Part shown: positions 35,980-45,389 of the stretch, piece by piece | How positions within the stretch are numbered: position 1 is the first letter of the stretch | Layout of the letters: each line of letters starts with the position of its first letter | Assembly: GCF_029395535.1 (NCBI RefSeq) | Contig: NZ_CP113920.1 | Span: forward strand, 2,294,001 to 2,358,000 | From: Bifidobacterium sp. ESL0732 | GTDB taxonomy: Bacteria; Actinomycetota; Actinomycetes; Actinomycetales; Bifidobacteriaceae | DNA length: 64,000 nt | Direction of reading: 5' to 3' | Notes under the pieces: generated by a model | Told to the model about the DNA's origin: nothing | Databases searched by the model: none | What the model saw: only the letters and a program-made list of their open reading frames with translations | Position numbers and translations under genes: made by a program

Positions 35980-36981
35980 ATGATGAAATACGGCATCATC
36001 GGTGCTGGAGCCATGGGATTCAGGTATGGCGTGCTGCTGCAAGAGCTGGCGCATCAGCCGGTGGATTACGTCGAGATCTGGGAGCCGAATCTCAAGAAGG
36101 TCAAGGAACAAGGCGGCGTCTACGTCTCGCGCGACCACGAAAACCGTCACCTCGTCAAAGCCAATATCTATTCGCCCGAGGAGTACGCAGCCAAGGGCGG
36201 CAATCCCGACCTCTGGATCATCATGGTCAAGCAGATGGATTTGCAAAACTACCTCACCCGTTGCGCCGACGCCGGCCTTTTCAAGGACCACCAAGTCGTC
36301 TTCAGCGCGATGAACGGCTGGGGCCACTTCGAAAAAATCCGCAAATACTTCCCCAAAGAGCGCATCTACGGGGGCACTGCAATGGTCGCGAGCGCCTTCA
36401 ACGGCCCAGGCGACGTCGATTTCATCGGCAAGCCGGGCGCCGGCACGATGCACATCTGCGCGATGACCGAAGAGGTCACCCCGGTGGAAAAGGAATTCGT
36501 TGCCGACCTCGACAAGACCGGTTTCAACCCGCAGATCACCCAGAACTTCCGCGGTACCTGCATGGCCAAGGTCATCTTCAATTCGGTCATCAACTCGCTG
36601 TGCACGATGTACCAGATCACCATGGGCCAGTTCGTTTCGTATCCCGGCTACAAGGAAATGGCCACGCAGCTGATCAACGAGGCCTACGACGCGCTCGAAC
36701 GTTCCGGATTCCAGCCCATCCAGACAGGCGCCGAAGCCATCGAAGAGATCGATTACGTCAGCCGCGTCGCCAACCCGTTGCATTACCCGTCTATGTACCA
36801 AGACATGTCGAAGGGCCGCAAGACCGAGGTCGACTACATTAACGGCTACATTGCTCGCGTCGGCCGCGAAAACGACTGCCCCTGCCGCGTCCAGGAATTC
36901 CTGACCCACGGAGTCCACGTCGCCGAACTCGCCTTCCAAATCCACAAGAAGGAAGCCGAAGAAGCCACAGCCACAAAGTAA
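35980..36981 (+). CDS. Ketopantoate reductase (PanE/ApbA) family
   Basis: This 333-residue NADP-dependent reductase begins with the Rossmann motif YGIIGAGAMGFRYG. IIMVKQMDLQ follows, and the C-terminal helical domain holds a lysine in GTCMAKVIFNSVINSLC (cited as MAKVIFNSVINS), matching the family catalytic Lys and Asn. Family enzymes reduce 2-dehydropantoate to pantoate for coenzyme A, but many paralogs act on other keto acids. GAAGGGA lies 5 bases before the ATG. A strong terminator follows. Confidence 0.85.
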   Translation: MMKYGIIGAGAMGFRYGVLLQELAHQPVDYVEIWEPNLKKVKEQGGVYVSRDHENRHLVKANIYSPEEYAAKGGNPDLWIIMVKQMDLQNYLTRCADAGLFKDHQVVFSAMNGWGHFEKIRKYFPKERIYGGTAMVASAFNGPGDVDFIGKPGAGTMHICAMTEEVTPVEKEFVADLDKTGFNPQITQNFRGTCMAKVIFNSVINSLCTMYQITMGQFVSYPGYKEMATQLINEAYDALERSGFQPIQTGAEAIEEIDYVSRVANPLHYPSMYQDMSKGRKTEVDYINGYIARVGRENDCPCRVQEFLTHGVHVAELAFQIHKKEAEEATATK

Positions 36982-37034
36982 CCAGTTTCGATAACAGGGA
37001 ATCAGCTATTTAAGGCTGACCAAACTCGTTAGCA

Positions 37035-37085
37035 CGTTGAAAGCGACGATTGAGATTCTCAAAACGTCGCTTTCAACGCGTTTTT
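37035..37085 (+). terminator. Rho-independent terminator after the reductase gene
   Basis: CGTTGAAAGCGACG (37035-37048) pairs perfectly with CGTCGCTTTCAACG (37065-37078), followed by CGTTTTTAT. Confidence 0.9.
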
Positions 37086-37139
37086 ATATCTGTATGACAA
37101 ACGACATAGCTAACTTTTATACTCTAAAGACGCAGTCTC

Positions 37140-37592
37140 CTAGCCGATGAAGACCAAAGCGCCGAGGCTCAGCGCGAAAACGAAGCAAACCGGGGTATAT
37201 AGCCGCGTATCCCAGTAAGCGAAAACCGTGTCACGTTCGCGCTTGAAGATGCCGACCACATTGGTTTCGCCGATGAAACGGACAAAGAACACGAGCGTTG
37301 CCACGCCAAGCAGCACGCGCACGACGATGTTCGGGCTCACCCAGTCCCAAATAAGCAGCGTTATCTGCACCACGAAGCAGAAGACCACACCCCACGCGGC
37401 CCAAGCCGGCGGCTGATCCCCTGCCTTGACGTGCATCAGATGCGGCTTGTAGTTGTGCTTGTATGCAGGCAGCACGTATTCGGTCAGTTTCGTCCCGCCG
37501 CAAGCCCAGTAAGCGTGCACCGAAAGGATGGCCAGACTCATCACGATATCGAGCACGATAAGGATATGTTTCAGCAATTCCATACGTTCCAT
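37140..37592 (-). CDS. Four-helix membrane protein, DUF3995-like
   Basis: This 150-residue protein has four membrane helices. The end carries FAYWDTRLYTPVCFVFALSLG (cited as WDTRLYTPVCF), which resembles the DUF3995 family pattern of Asp-Thr-Arg-x-Tyr-x-Pro-x-Cys. The function is unknown. Two nearby ATGs (37592 and 37583) are both possible; neither has a clear ribosome site. It follows the MalY-like gene by 344 bp on the same strand but is probably separate. Confidence 0.65.
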   Translation of the reverse strand: MERMELLKHILIVLDIVMSLAILSVHAYWACGGTKLTEYVLPAYKHNYKPHLMHVKAGDQPPAWAAWGVVFCFVVQITLLIWDWVSPNIVVRVLLGVATLVFFVRFIGETNVVGIFKRERDTVFAYWDTRLYTPVCFVFALSLGALVFIG

Positions 37593-37936
37593 GCTATCGT
37601 AATCGAAAATTCAGCCCTCTCACTTTCTGTGATGAAGTTGCCAAAACAGTTGAGATACAGCAAAATCATCAATGACTTAAAATCCCACAAACCCTTCTGC
37701 CAGCAAGGATTAAAAGAACTCTGCAGCTATCGTTTTCAATCATCACCCATTCACCAACTGTGATAAGTCTTTTGCGATAACACAAGGCGGCTCAAACTTT
37801 GCCTCATCAGAGCAGAGTGCACAAATAGTCCGCCAAAATCGGTCTGAAATTGGCGGATTATCGATATCAAAATAGGCCAAGGATGAACAGTTTAGAACAC
37901 TAGTAGGCGCTCAAAAACCATTCAGCCCCTAAGCAT
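37593..37936. other. Intergenic with a hairpin
   Basis: This 344-bp spacer contains TCCGCCAA (37829-37836) paired with TTGGCGGA (37850-37857). On the minus strand it follows the MalY-like gene by 80 bp and may be its weak terminator. No gene is supported. Confidence 0.45.
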
Positions 37937-39148
37937 TCAGTCCACGAAAACGTACTTCGACAGCCGCTCCATCGCTTCCTTGACGCGGGAAAGCGGGAGG
38001 GCGACGTTCATGCGGATGGCGCACGGGGCCTTGAACTGGCGGCCGTCCTGCACGGCGACGCCGACGTTCCATGCACGCTTTAAGAGCTCGTCGAGCGTGA
38101 CGTTGTGGTCCTTGCACCAAGCGGAGCAGTCGAGGAAGAGCATGTAGGTGCCCTCGGGGTGACCGAACGTGACCTCCGGGAAATGCTCGGTGAAGTAATC
38201 GCATACGTAATCGATATTGCCGGTGAGCACTTGCCTCAGCTCGTCGACCCACTCTTGGCCTTCGGGCTTGTAGGCGCCGATCAGCGCGTGCATCGAGAGC
38301 ACATTCATGGCGTTGTACTCGGGTTTCATACCCTTCGATGTAACACGGTCACGCAGATACTTGTTGTAGATAATGTGGTACGAACCCACGAGACCGGCCA
38401 GATTGAAAGTCTTGCTCGGTGCATACATCGCGGCGACGCGGTTGCGCGCGTCCTCGCTCACCGATTGGGTCGGAATGTGCTTGTGGTCGCCGAGGATGAT
38501 ATCGGACCAAATCTCATCGGAAATGACCACGCAATCGTTTTCGCGATAGACCTCCATCGCCTTTTCGATCTCCCAGCGTTCCCAAACGCGACCGCAAGGA
38601 TTGTGCGGGCTGCAGAAGACGGCGACGTGGATGTTGTTTTCCTTGAGCTTCTTGTCCATGTCGTCGAAGTCCATACGCCAGATGCCGTTTTCGTCGCGCT
38701 TGAGCGGCGAATGGACAATGTGATAGCCGTTGGATTCGATGGCGTTGGTGAAGCCGACGTAGGTCGGGCTATGCAGCAGAACGGAATCACCGGGCGCGGC
38801 GAAAGCGGTTACGGTGGAGACGACCCCGCCCAAAACGCCGTTTTCGTAACCGATATCTTCCGGCTTCAGTCCGGTAACACCGTTGCGCGTCCTCTGCCAG
38901 TCGATAATCGAATTAAAGTACTCGTCAGTCGGACGGAAGTAGCCGAACGCGGGGTGCTTGGCACGCTCGATAATCGCATCCTGAATCGTAGGAACGGTGG
39001 CAAAATTCATATCGGCGATCCACATCGGAATGATGTCGAATCCATCTTTCGGCGCTGCGGGCGCGAACCCAGGCTCCTTGCCTAACCCATCAACCGCGAC
39101 GGCATCCTTGCCGTGCCTGTCCATAATCGACGTGAAATCGTACTTCAT
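37937..39148 (-). CDS. MalY/PatB-type PLP lyase/aminotransferase (cystathionine beta-lyase like)
   Basis: This 403-residue fold-type I PLP enzyme matches the MalY/PatB group: PMWIADMNFATVP at the start, FCSPHNPCGRVW, VISDEIWSD with the cofactor Asp, and APSKTFNLAGL with the Schiff-base Lys. PatB/MalY enzymes split cystathionine or related Cys conjugates. The start at 39148 has GGAG 7 bases upstream; an ATG at 39154 overlaps that site and is rejected. In bifidobacteria such enzymes often serve methionine and cysteine metabolism, but no sulfur gene is next to it here. Confidence 0.88.
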   Translation of the reverse strand: MKYDFTSIMDRHGKDAVAVDGLGKEPGFAPAAPKDGFDIIPMWIADMNFATVPTIQDAIIERAKHPAFGYFRPTDEYFNSIIDWQRTRNGVTGLKPEDIGYENGVLGGVVSTVTAFAAPGDSVLLHSPTYVGFTNAIESNGYHIVHSPLKRDENGIWRMDFDDMDKKLKENNIHVAVFCSPHNPCGRVWERWEIEKAMEVYRENDCVVISDEIWSDIILGDHKHIPTQSVSEDARNRVAAMYAPSKTFNLAGLVGSYHIIYNKYLRDRVTSKGMKPEYNAMNVLSMHALIGAYKPEGQEWVDELRQVLTGNIDYVCDYFTEHFPEVTFGHPEGTYMLFLDCSAWCKDHNVTLDELLKRAWNVGVAVQDGRQFKAPCAIRMNVALPLSRVKEAMERLSKYVFVD

Positions 39149-39523
39149 AATCATTCTCCATTCGCATAACGATTAACATTCCTATCGTAAACTCAAAAAT
39201 CCGTGACACACGAGCACATTCCATACAACAAACAAACTAAATCCGCCACAGACAAGCCACTAAGAGCAGCTCAACGGCCCAAAAACGGCGCGAAAATAAA
39301 GAATCACCATTAATAAGCCGCTAATCGACAGCCAGCGGCTCTTTTATGGAGGGGATAAGCACAAACCCGCCACTAATAACCCACTGGATACCAGCAAACA
39401 GCTTATTTATGACACAAACCGAACGGGCATAGAGGCAGCAGCGAGCTAGCAGACAAGGGACGTGGCGGACAAGCACAAGCGGGGGCATCCGCCGTCCGCC
39501 AGCAGCGGTCGTTCGGTTCTGAG
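39149..39523. other. Intergenic with a short hairpin
   Basis: This 375-bp spacer between two minus-strand genes holds AGCCGCT (39316-39322) paired with AGCGGCT (39334-39340), with CTTTT on the plus-strand side. It may mark the end of the hydrolase transcript, though the T run is on the wrong side. No gene is supported. Confidence 0.4.
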
Positions 39524-40876
39524 CTACTCCTCCTCGGCAACCATATCCTCCACGGATTCGCCATAGAAGTCGATGATACGGTCAACGTAGGGGCCGAGGA
39601 TGGCGTTGGGCATACTGAAAATCTCGTGGACGGCGGGCTCCACGCGCTCCAATACGACGTCGCCGCTTTCCACGCGAACACGCTGAACAAAGCGGTTTTG
39701 CGCCGCGTTATGCACCCACGTATCGCGTCCAGCCTGGAAAAGAAGAATCGGCGTCTCGATGCGCGAACAAGCCTCACGCGAAAGAATCGCGTGCGACATC
39801 TTCAGCGCCTGATTGACCCAACCGAAGGTGGCCGCGTTGGTCTGGTAATGCCGGTCATTCTTGCGCCAATCAAAATACCATTGCACACGCGATTGCTCGG
39901 CGCCTTCATAACCCTTGAGTTTCATGGTCGGCGAGAATTCCGTCTGCCCAGGTGCGCGATGCCGCGAAAGACCCACAGCGCTGGCGAACGCGGTGGCGGG
40001 GCCGGCAATCGAATTGGGCAGGCCCGTCACCGGTTCGATCATCGGCGAGGAAAGCACGGCACGATTAAAGAGCATGGGGAAACTTTCGAGCGTCGCCGCC
40101 CCTATGCCGCCGCCCATCGAATGCGAATAGAGGTGCATCGGCTGGTCGCCTGCGTACTGCCGTCCGACGGTCTGCGAGAACTTGGCCAAATCCGCTACAT
40201 ATCGGCGCCAATCGTCGATCCAGACCAATGAGGGGTTTGAGACGTCGCGCACCGAATAGCCATGACCGCGATGTTCCAGAATGCAGACGGAATAGCCGGC
40301 AAGCAGGAAATACCACGCCATCTCGGCGTGCTTGGCCGCGAATTCCGTGAAGCCGAACGAAAAGACGATGGCCCCACGGAACTTGGCGCTGGCACCGTCG
40401 ATATTGAGGGCGTCGAACTTGTGCGCGTCAAAGCAAACGTAGTGCAATTTGCCGGGCGTCGGCGGCGCGGTCAGCGATGAAATGCCGAAGAGCTTGCTGT
40501 GCATGATTCGTTGCTCTTCTTCCTCGTCAGGCCCGGTATCAATGCCGGCTCCGCTAATGCCAATTCCCGCGTCACCCATGCCGATATGGGTGGTGCCGTT
40601 AGCGTCGTTTGCAGTATTCGCAGTATTAGAGGAAGCCGAATTTGCGGTTTGAGAATTGGCATCGGCCTCGTTACCACCATCGGCAGTATCGGAATTACCG
40701 ATATCGCCCGAAATGCTTTGAGACGCACCACTTTGTGCCGTGAAGTTATCCGAATCGATGTCAGATACCCCGGCAGGCGACATCCACCCTTCCTCACGAC
40801 ATTGCGCGAGCGCCGGGAGTACGGTATCGCGCATCACGTCGGCGTAACGGTTCTCGTCAATCAACGGCATATGCAT
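39524..40876 (-). CDS. Alpha/beta hydrolase (S33 / lysophospholipase type) with an acidic insert
   Basis: This 450-residue hydrolase has the serine nucleophile in SHSMGGG, an acid in FQAGRDTWVHN and the catalytic His in EPAVHEIFSM. The pattern EHRGHGYSVRD before the nucleophile is typical of monoglyceride-lipase and PldB-like enzymes. An Asn/Ala/Asp/Ser/Thr-rich insert of about 85 residues (about 40-125) sits between the N-terminal helix and the core and ends in DEEEEQ. The start at 40876 is chosen among two close ATGs; no strong ribosome site is seen. No signal peptide is present, so it is cytoplasmic. Confidence 0.8.
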   Translation of the reverse strand: MHMPLIDENRYADVMRDTVLPALAQCREEGWMSPAGVSDIDSDNFTAQSGASQSISGDIGNSDTADGGNEADANSQTANSASSNTANTANDANGTTHIGMGDAGIGISGAGIDTGPDEEEEQRIMHSKLFGISSLTAPPTPGKLHYVCFDAHKFDALNIDGASAKFRGAIVFSFGFTEFAAKHAEMAWYFLLAGYSVCILEHRGHGYSVRDVSNPSLVWIDDWRRYVADLAKFSQTVGRQYAGDQPMHLYSHSMGGGIGAATLESFPMLFNRAVLSSPMIEPVTGLPNSIAGPATAFASAVGLSRHRAPGQTEFSPTMKLKGYEGAEQSRVQWYFDWRKNDRHYQTNAATFGWVNQALKMSHAILSREACSRIETPILLFQAGRDTWVHNAAQNRFVQRVRVESGDVVLERVEPAVHEIFSMPNAILGPYVDRIIDFYGESVEDMVAEEE

Positions 40877-40993
40877 ACGGCCAAGTCTATCCGCACCCGC
40901 TGGCACGTTTCACGTAGATTTCGCGCTCAATCATATATCAATTCAAACGCGAGGCGAAAGCAGCGAAACGATGCTGTCTCGTCAAAACCTCGC

Positions 40994-43891
40994 TCAGCCT
41001 TTAATTCCCAGCGCATCGTAGAGGAAGTCGCGCTGGAGGGTGAGCAGGTTTTCGGCGACTTTGGGGTCGTTGGTCATGTGGGTGATGCCGGTAAGCGGCA
41101 GGTAAGTGTGGGGGCGGCCGGCCTCCATCAGCGCCTTCGAGAGCCGCAGCGAGTTGGCGATGCTGACGTTGTCGTCGGCGAAACCGTGGATGAGCATCAG
41201 CGGACGACGCAGCTTGGGGGCGTCGGCGACGATGGAGTTACGCTCGTAGACCGCCGGATCGAGGCCGAGGTAACGTTCGGTGTAATGCGTATCGTACAGC
41301 GTCCATTCCGTCGGCGGCGCACCGGCGCAGGCCGCACGGAAGACGTCGGGAGCATCGAGCACGGCGAGTGCCGAGAGGAATCCGCCGAACGACCAGCCGA
41401 TCATCGTCACGCGGTCGAGATCGGCTTCGGGCGCGACCTGCGGCAGCGCATGCACGGCTTCCACCTGGTCGTCGAGCGACACGTACTTCATGTCCTCGAA
41501 CATCTCGCGATCCCACTTCGGGCCGCGGCCGGTGGTGCCGCGGTTGTCGGCGGTGACCACGATGAAGCCCTGATCGGCCCACCACTGGGCCTCCCAATAG
41601 TTGGCCTGCGAGAAGGTGACCTGCTGGAATCCGGGGCCGCCGTATGGTTTCATCAGCACCGGCAACTTGGCGGCGGCGGCGAATTTGCTGGAGGCACTCG
41701 GACGGGTGATGGCGGTGAACATACTATGCCCGCCGATGCGCACAAACTCGGTGTTCGGCGTGAAACCGGGGGTTTCGGCGTGGCTAGCAATCGGGGCTTC
41801 CGCCATGTATCCGGAGTCGTTTGTCAGTACGTTGTCAGTACCAATTTTCTTGGTTTGATTGACAGATTCATTTCTAGCGAGCTTGCTCCCCAACCCGTCA
41901 GCGACCGTAGAACCGTCAGCATGAACCATATTGGCTTCGCCATTCTCAGCCGTAGGAGCCGCTGCAACCGAAACTTGCAACGCATGCACCATCACCGAAC
42001 CGGGGCGCACCATATCGTGACCGGACACGACGATGCCATCGCCGGAACGACTGGCCGTCCACACACCCGGCGCAGCAGTGATGGGCGTGATGGTGCCGTC
42101 AAAATCGATGGTGACCACATCATAGCTGCGGGCGTCGTGCAGCGCCTCGTCGCCCTGCCAAGCCGCGGGGACAGCAGGAAGCGAGCCGCGTTCCGAAGCG
42201 ATCTCCATGGCGTCGCTGTCGATGCCCGAATCCGTTCCGTTGGACGCGGATACGTTCGTAGAGACGCTGGAATCAGCGCCACTACCAGCTTCCAGCGATC
42301 CGCTCCCAGCCTTGCTCAATGAAGCAGACGCACTCGTATTTACCGCGTCTTCAACCTCGTGCGGCGTGCGCTGCACCACCGCGAGCACGTTCTCGTCGCT
42401 GACGTCCAGCACTTCGCGCACCTGCCAGTCGACGGGCGTGAACGGCTTGCCGTCGACGGTCAGCCGGTTGGTATCGGCGTCCATGTCGTTCAGCGCACAG
42501 ACCAAGCGGCCATTGGGCGTGAAGGCCGGAGTTCCGAGCACGAGATCGATCCACTGGTCGTTGGCATGCTCTTCCAGAACGCGGGTGCGTCCGTCCGGCT
42601 GAACTTCCAGCACCTGGTCGCGCGTCTGTCGACGGTTCTGCACCAGCACTAACGGCTCGTGACCCGCCTTCCAACTCACCGCCGCCACGTATTCGTAACC
42701 CTCGCGGTCCCACGAAACATTCTGCACGTCACTGCCCGCGTAACGTCCATCACGCTCATCATCGAACTCGAGGTGAGCCAGCATCAGCCGCGTGATGGCG
42801 TTCTTGGTGAGCGCACGCGCGTAACGCCGGCCGGCCGCAGGCTTGTCGGGATGGGCCGGGTCACTGATATACCACATCGGTTCCGGAGAACTGTCATACA
42901 TTTCGAAGAGCAGGCCACGAGAATCAGGTGCCCACCAGAAGCCGTCGTAACGGTCCATTTCCTCGCCGGCCACGAATTCGGCCAACCCGATTTTCAGCGT
43001 TCCGCTCGGGTCGTTGCCGACACTCCACACCGTGCTGAATCTGTCGCCGGAAGCGTTGGTTTCGTTGACATCGCCGGCAGCGCGGGCCTCTTGCACCTCG
43101 GCCGCGCAGGTGTGCGGATGCGAAGTATAAACATGACGAGCAGCACCATTCCCATTACCGTCAGCACTGTCGACACTATCAATCCCGGCATCGCCCCAAT
43201 CGGCGATATCCACCATCACCAGCCGCGTGCCAGTCGTGTAGGCGATATGCCTTCCGTCCGGCGAAATTCGCGGGTTTAGCACCGGCAGCCACTTGCTACT
43301 ATTCGACGAATCCTTCGAATCGTCCACAGCCGCACCATCGTTATCGCCGCCGCAGATACCAAAATCGCTGTAATCCGCAACATTCTCCTGCCCATTGGAG
43401 CGCCCATCGACACCATCATCGGCATCCCCGCCGCCAATCGCAATTTGCCGCGTGCAAGCGCCATCGCCGTCCTCGTCGATCTCGCTGACGAACAGCTGCC
43501 CATTGATGGTGAAAGCAACGCGACGCCCCACACTATCAACGGAATACGAGACGATGCCCTGCCCACCTTCGCGCGCACGTTCACGCCGCGCTTTCTCCTC
43601 GGCCGGCACATCCTCGTTGTCGGCGTCGGCCAGCAGTTCGCGCGGATCGGCCAGCAGCACCTCACGATGCGAGCCGTCACCGCCAATCACGCTGATCCAC
43701 AGTGAGGTGACCAGGTCCTCAGCCCCGTCCGAACGCAGAAACAGCGCCTTCGACCCGTCACCAATCACCGACGCAGCCCGCGGCACCCCGCCCGTAAACC
43801 GCAGCGAACGCGCCTTCCGCACCGGAAACTCCGCAATCATCTTCGCCTGCGAATCCAAATCTGCATCATTTTCGGTCTTATCTAAAGTCAT
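40994..43891 (-). CDS. S9-family prolyl oligopeptidase / dipeptidyl-peptidase
   Basis: This 965-residue peptidase has an N-terminal beta-propeller (about 20-700) and a C-terminal alpha/beta-hydrolase domain. The triad is visible as Ser in GWSFGGFLSAL, Asp in HGFADDNVS and His in GITHMTNDP. QVTFSQANYWEAQWWADQG and TADNRGTTGRGPKWDRE (cited as NRGTTGRGPKWD) are standard S9 stretches. It removes dipeptides or cuts Pro-containing peptides; no signal peptide, so cytoplasmic. The propeller carries several Asp/Gly/Asn/Ser-rich insertions, making it longer than the usual 700-750 residues. The start at 43891 is preferred (GGAAAC just upstream) over the reading to 43993. Confidence 0.9.
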   Translation of the reverse strand: MTLDKTENDADLDSQAKMIAEFPVRKARSLRFTGGVPRAASVIGDGSKALFLRSDGAEDLVTSLWISVIGGDGSHREVLLADPRELLADADNEDVPAEEKARRERAREGGQGIVSYSVDSVGRRVAFTINGQLFVSEIDEDGDGACTRQIAIGGGDADDGVDGRSNGQENVADYSDFGICGGDNDGAAVDDSKDSSNSSKWLPVLNPRISPDGRHIAYTTGTRLVMVDIADWGDAGIDSVDSADGNGNGAARHVYTSHPHTCAAEVQEARAAGDVNETNASGDRFSTVWSVGNDPSGTLKIGLAEFVAGEEMDRYDGFWWAPDSRGLLFEMYDSSPEPMWYISDPAHPDKPAAGRRYARALTKNAITRLMLAHLEFDDERDGRYAGSDVQNVSWDREGYEYVAAVSWKAGHEPLVLVQNRRQTRDQVLEVQPDGRTRVLEEHANDQWIDLVLGTPAFTPNGRLVCALNDMDADTNRLTVDGKPFTPVDWQVREVLDVSDENVLAVVQRTPHEVEDAVNTSASASLSKAGSGSLEAGSGADSSVSTNVSASNGTDSGIDSDAMEIASERGSLPAVPAAWQGDEALHDARSYDVVTIDFDGTITPITAAPGVWTASRSGDGIVVSGHDMVRPGSVMVHALQVSVAAAPTAENGEANMVHADGSTVADGLGSKLARNESVNQTKKIGTDNVLTNDSGYMAEAPIASHAETPGFTPNTEFVRIGGHSMFTAITRPSASSKFAAAAKLPVLMKPYGGPGFQQVTFSQANYWEAQWWADQGFIVVTADNRGTTGRGPKWDREMFEDMKYVSLDDQVEAVHALPQVAPEADLDRVTMIGWSFGGFLSALAVLDAPDVFRAACAGAPPTEWTLYDTHYTERYLGLDPAVYERNSIVADAPKLRRPLMLIHGFADDNVSIANSLRLSKALMEAGRPHTYLPLTGITHMTNDPKVAENLLTLQRDFLYDALGIKG

Positions 43892-44050
43892 GTTTCCAGT
43901 ATAGAAACTGCACCCATACCAGTACGGAGCCACCCAAAATAACTTGGAAACCTTCCACAACTTCAGTGATTCCAACAAGTCCAGCAACTTCAACTAACTT
44001 AGCCCGCTAAACACAACGGACTCGAAACTCCGTTAAGCTATTTTTACTTT

Positions 44051-44093
44051 TATGTGTTAATATAAGGACATATTGTCCTACGAACAACACATA
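44051..44093. promoter_or_regulatory. Nested palindrome, probable operator of the methyltransferase
   Basis: Two palindromes share one centre at 44072: the outer arms TATGTGTT (44051-44058) and AACACATA (44086-44093), and the inner arms AGGACA (44065-44070) and TGTCCT (44074-44079). The site ends 11 bp before the methyltransferase start, over the likely promoter and next to the ribosome site AAGAAGGGG. The methyltransferase itself has an N-terminal helix-turn-helix that could bind it. Confidence 0.75.
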
Positions 44094-44104
44094 AAGAAGG
44101 GGCC

Positions 44105-45241
44105 ATGAACCCAAAACAGTTGAAGGGAAAACGGGAAAAATTGGGTCTTACCCAAAAGGATTTCGCCGATGCCCTAGGCCTTGGCCGCAACGGTGACCGC
44201 ACCCTGCGCCGTTGGGAAAACGGTGAAAGCAAGCCTTCACAAATCGAAGCAAATGCCATCATGAATTTTGCGCAGAATATCCCGTTCCCCAACATCTCTG
44301 CGGAATCAGCAAAGTTCACTTTCATCGACTTGTTCGCCGGCATTGGCGGCATCCGCATCCCCTTTTCGCAATTGGGCGGCAGATGCGTCTTTTCGAGCGA
44401 ATGGAACAGTTTTTCGCAAAAGACCTATCGTATCAATTACGGCGAAACTCCCAAAGGCGACATCACGGCAATCAAAAGCTCCGATATACCAGATTTTGAT
44501 GTCCTACTGGCCGGCTTTCCCTGCCAGCCGTTCTCTCAAGCCGGCCTTCACAAAGGTTTCAGCGACACACGTGGAACGTTGTTCTTCGAAATCGAACGCA
44601 TTCTCGAGGACAAAAGACCGAAGGCATTCTTACTCGAAAACGTCAAACAGCTTAAGGGTCACGACCACGGCAACACATTCAAGGTCATCCTCGAACACCT
44701 CGATAAACTCGATTATTCCGTGGACTATAAGGTACTGCGCGCCGCCGATTTCGGAGTACCCCAGAATCGTGAACGCATTTATATCGTCGGCTTCGACCGC
44801 AAGCGCTTTAGTGAAGATACGGGTTTCACTTTCCCAGAGCCTCCCTGCACACCGACCAGAGTCGGGGACATTCTAGAAGACAAAGTCGATGAAAAATATA
44901 CGATCAGCGACAAACTCTGGACAGGTCACCAGCGCCGAAAAGCCGCAAACCGCAAAGCCGGCAAAGGATTCGGCTATTCTCTGGTAACCGCCGACAGCGA
45001 ATATACGGGCACACTTTCCGCAAGATATTACAAAGACGGTTCCGAGATTCTTGTCTCCCAAGGCGACAAGAAGAATCCGCGCAAACTCACTCCCAAAGAA
45101 TGCGCAAGATTGCAAGGTTTCCCCGGTAATTTCATTATTCCTGTCTCCGACACGCAGGCCTACAAGCAATTCGGCAATAGTGTCGCGGTACCTGTGATCA
45201 GGGCGGTGGCCCAGCAGATGGCAAAGGTCTTTCTCGCCTAG
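44105..45241 (+). CDS. DNA (cytosine-5-)-methyltransferase fused to an N-terminal HTH domain
   Basis: This 378-residue enzyme methylates C5 of cytosine in a specific site. The first 65 residues form an XRE-like helix-turn-helix (LGLTQKDFADALGLG). The methyltransferase motifs follow in order: FIDLFAGIGGIR (I), GFPCQPFSQAG with catalytic Cys140 (IV), FLLENV (VI), QNRERIYIVGF (VIII) and FGNSVAVPVI (X). The region between about 255 and 320 is the target-recognition domain; the site is unknown. Such N-terminal domains let some methyltransferases repress their own gene, as known for SsoII and EcoRII types. It faces mcrC- and mcrB-like genes, forming one restriction island. Confidence 0.93.
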   Translation: MNPKQLKGKREKLGLTQKDFADALGLGRNGDRTLRRWENGESKPSQIEANAIMNFAQNIPFPNISAESAKFTFIDLFAGIGGIRIPFSQLGGRCVFSSEWNSFSQKTYRINYGETPKGDITAIKSSDIPDFDVLLAGFPCQPFSQAGLHKGFSDTRGTLFFEIERILEDKRPKAFLLENVKQLKGHDHGNTFKVILEHLDKLDYSVDYKVLRAADFGVPQNRERIYIVGFDRKRFSEDTGFTFPEPPCTPTRVGDILEDKVDEKYTISDKLWTGHQRRKAANRKAGKGFGYSLVTADSEYTGTLSARYYKDGSEILVSQGDKKNPRKLTPKECARLQGFPGNFIIPVSDTQAYKQFGNSVAVPVIRAVAQQMAKVFLA

Positions 45242-45313
45242 TCCCTGTGCTTCGACGATTGACTCTCAGCAGTTCTCTCACCTAGCTCTCAGAAATCTCA
45301 ACACCTAGCCTTC

Positions 45314-45339
45314 AGCGACCCCGCGCTTCAGCGGTCGCT
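45314..45339. terminator. Hairpin between convergent methyltransferase and mcrC genes
   Basis: AGCGACC (45314-45320) pairs with GGTCGCT (45333-45339), followed by TTCG on the plus strand. It may stop transcripts from both sides. The stem is short and the T run weak. Confidence 0.45.
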
Positions 45340-45389
45340 TTCGCTGGCTTTCCCATGGAAGCCGTTCTTAAGCCCTTTAGACCTGCACT

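Noticed and set aside
35812..36945. Long minus-strand frame opposite the PanE-like gene
   Set aside because: It is antisense to a clear reductase gene, has Asp/Val/Ala-rich shadow composition, and no family motif.
40499..42322. 607-residue plus-strand frame opposite the S33 and S9 genes
   Set aside because: It spans two well-supported minus-strand enzyme genes; composition is that of an antisense shadow.
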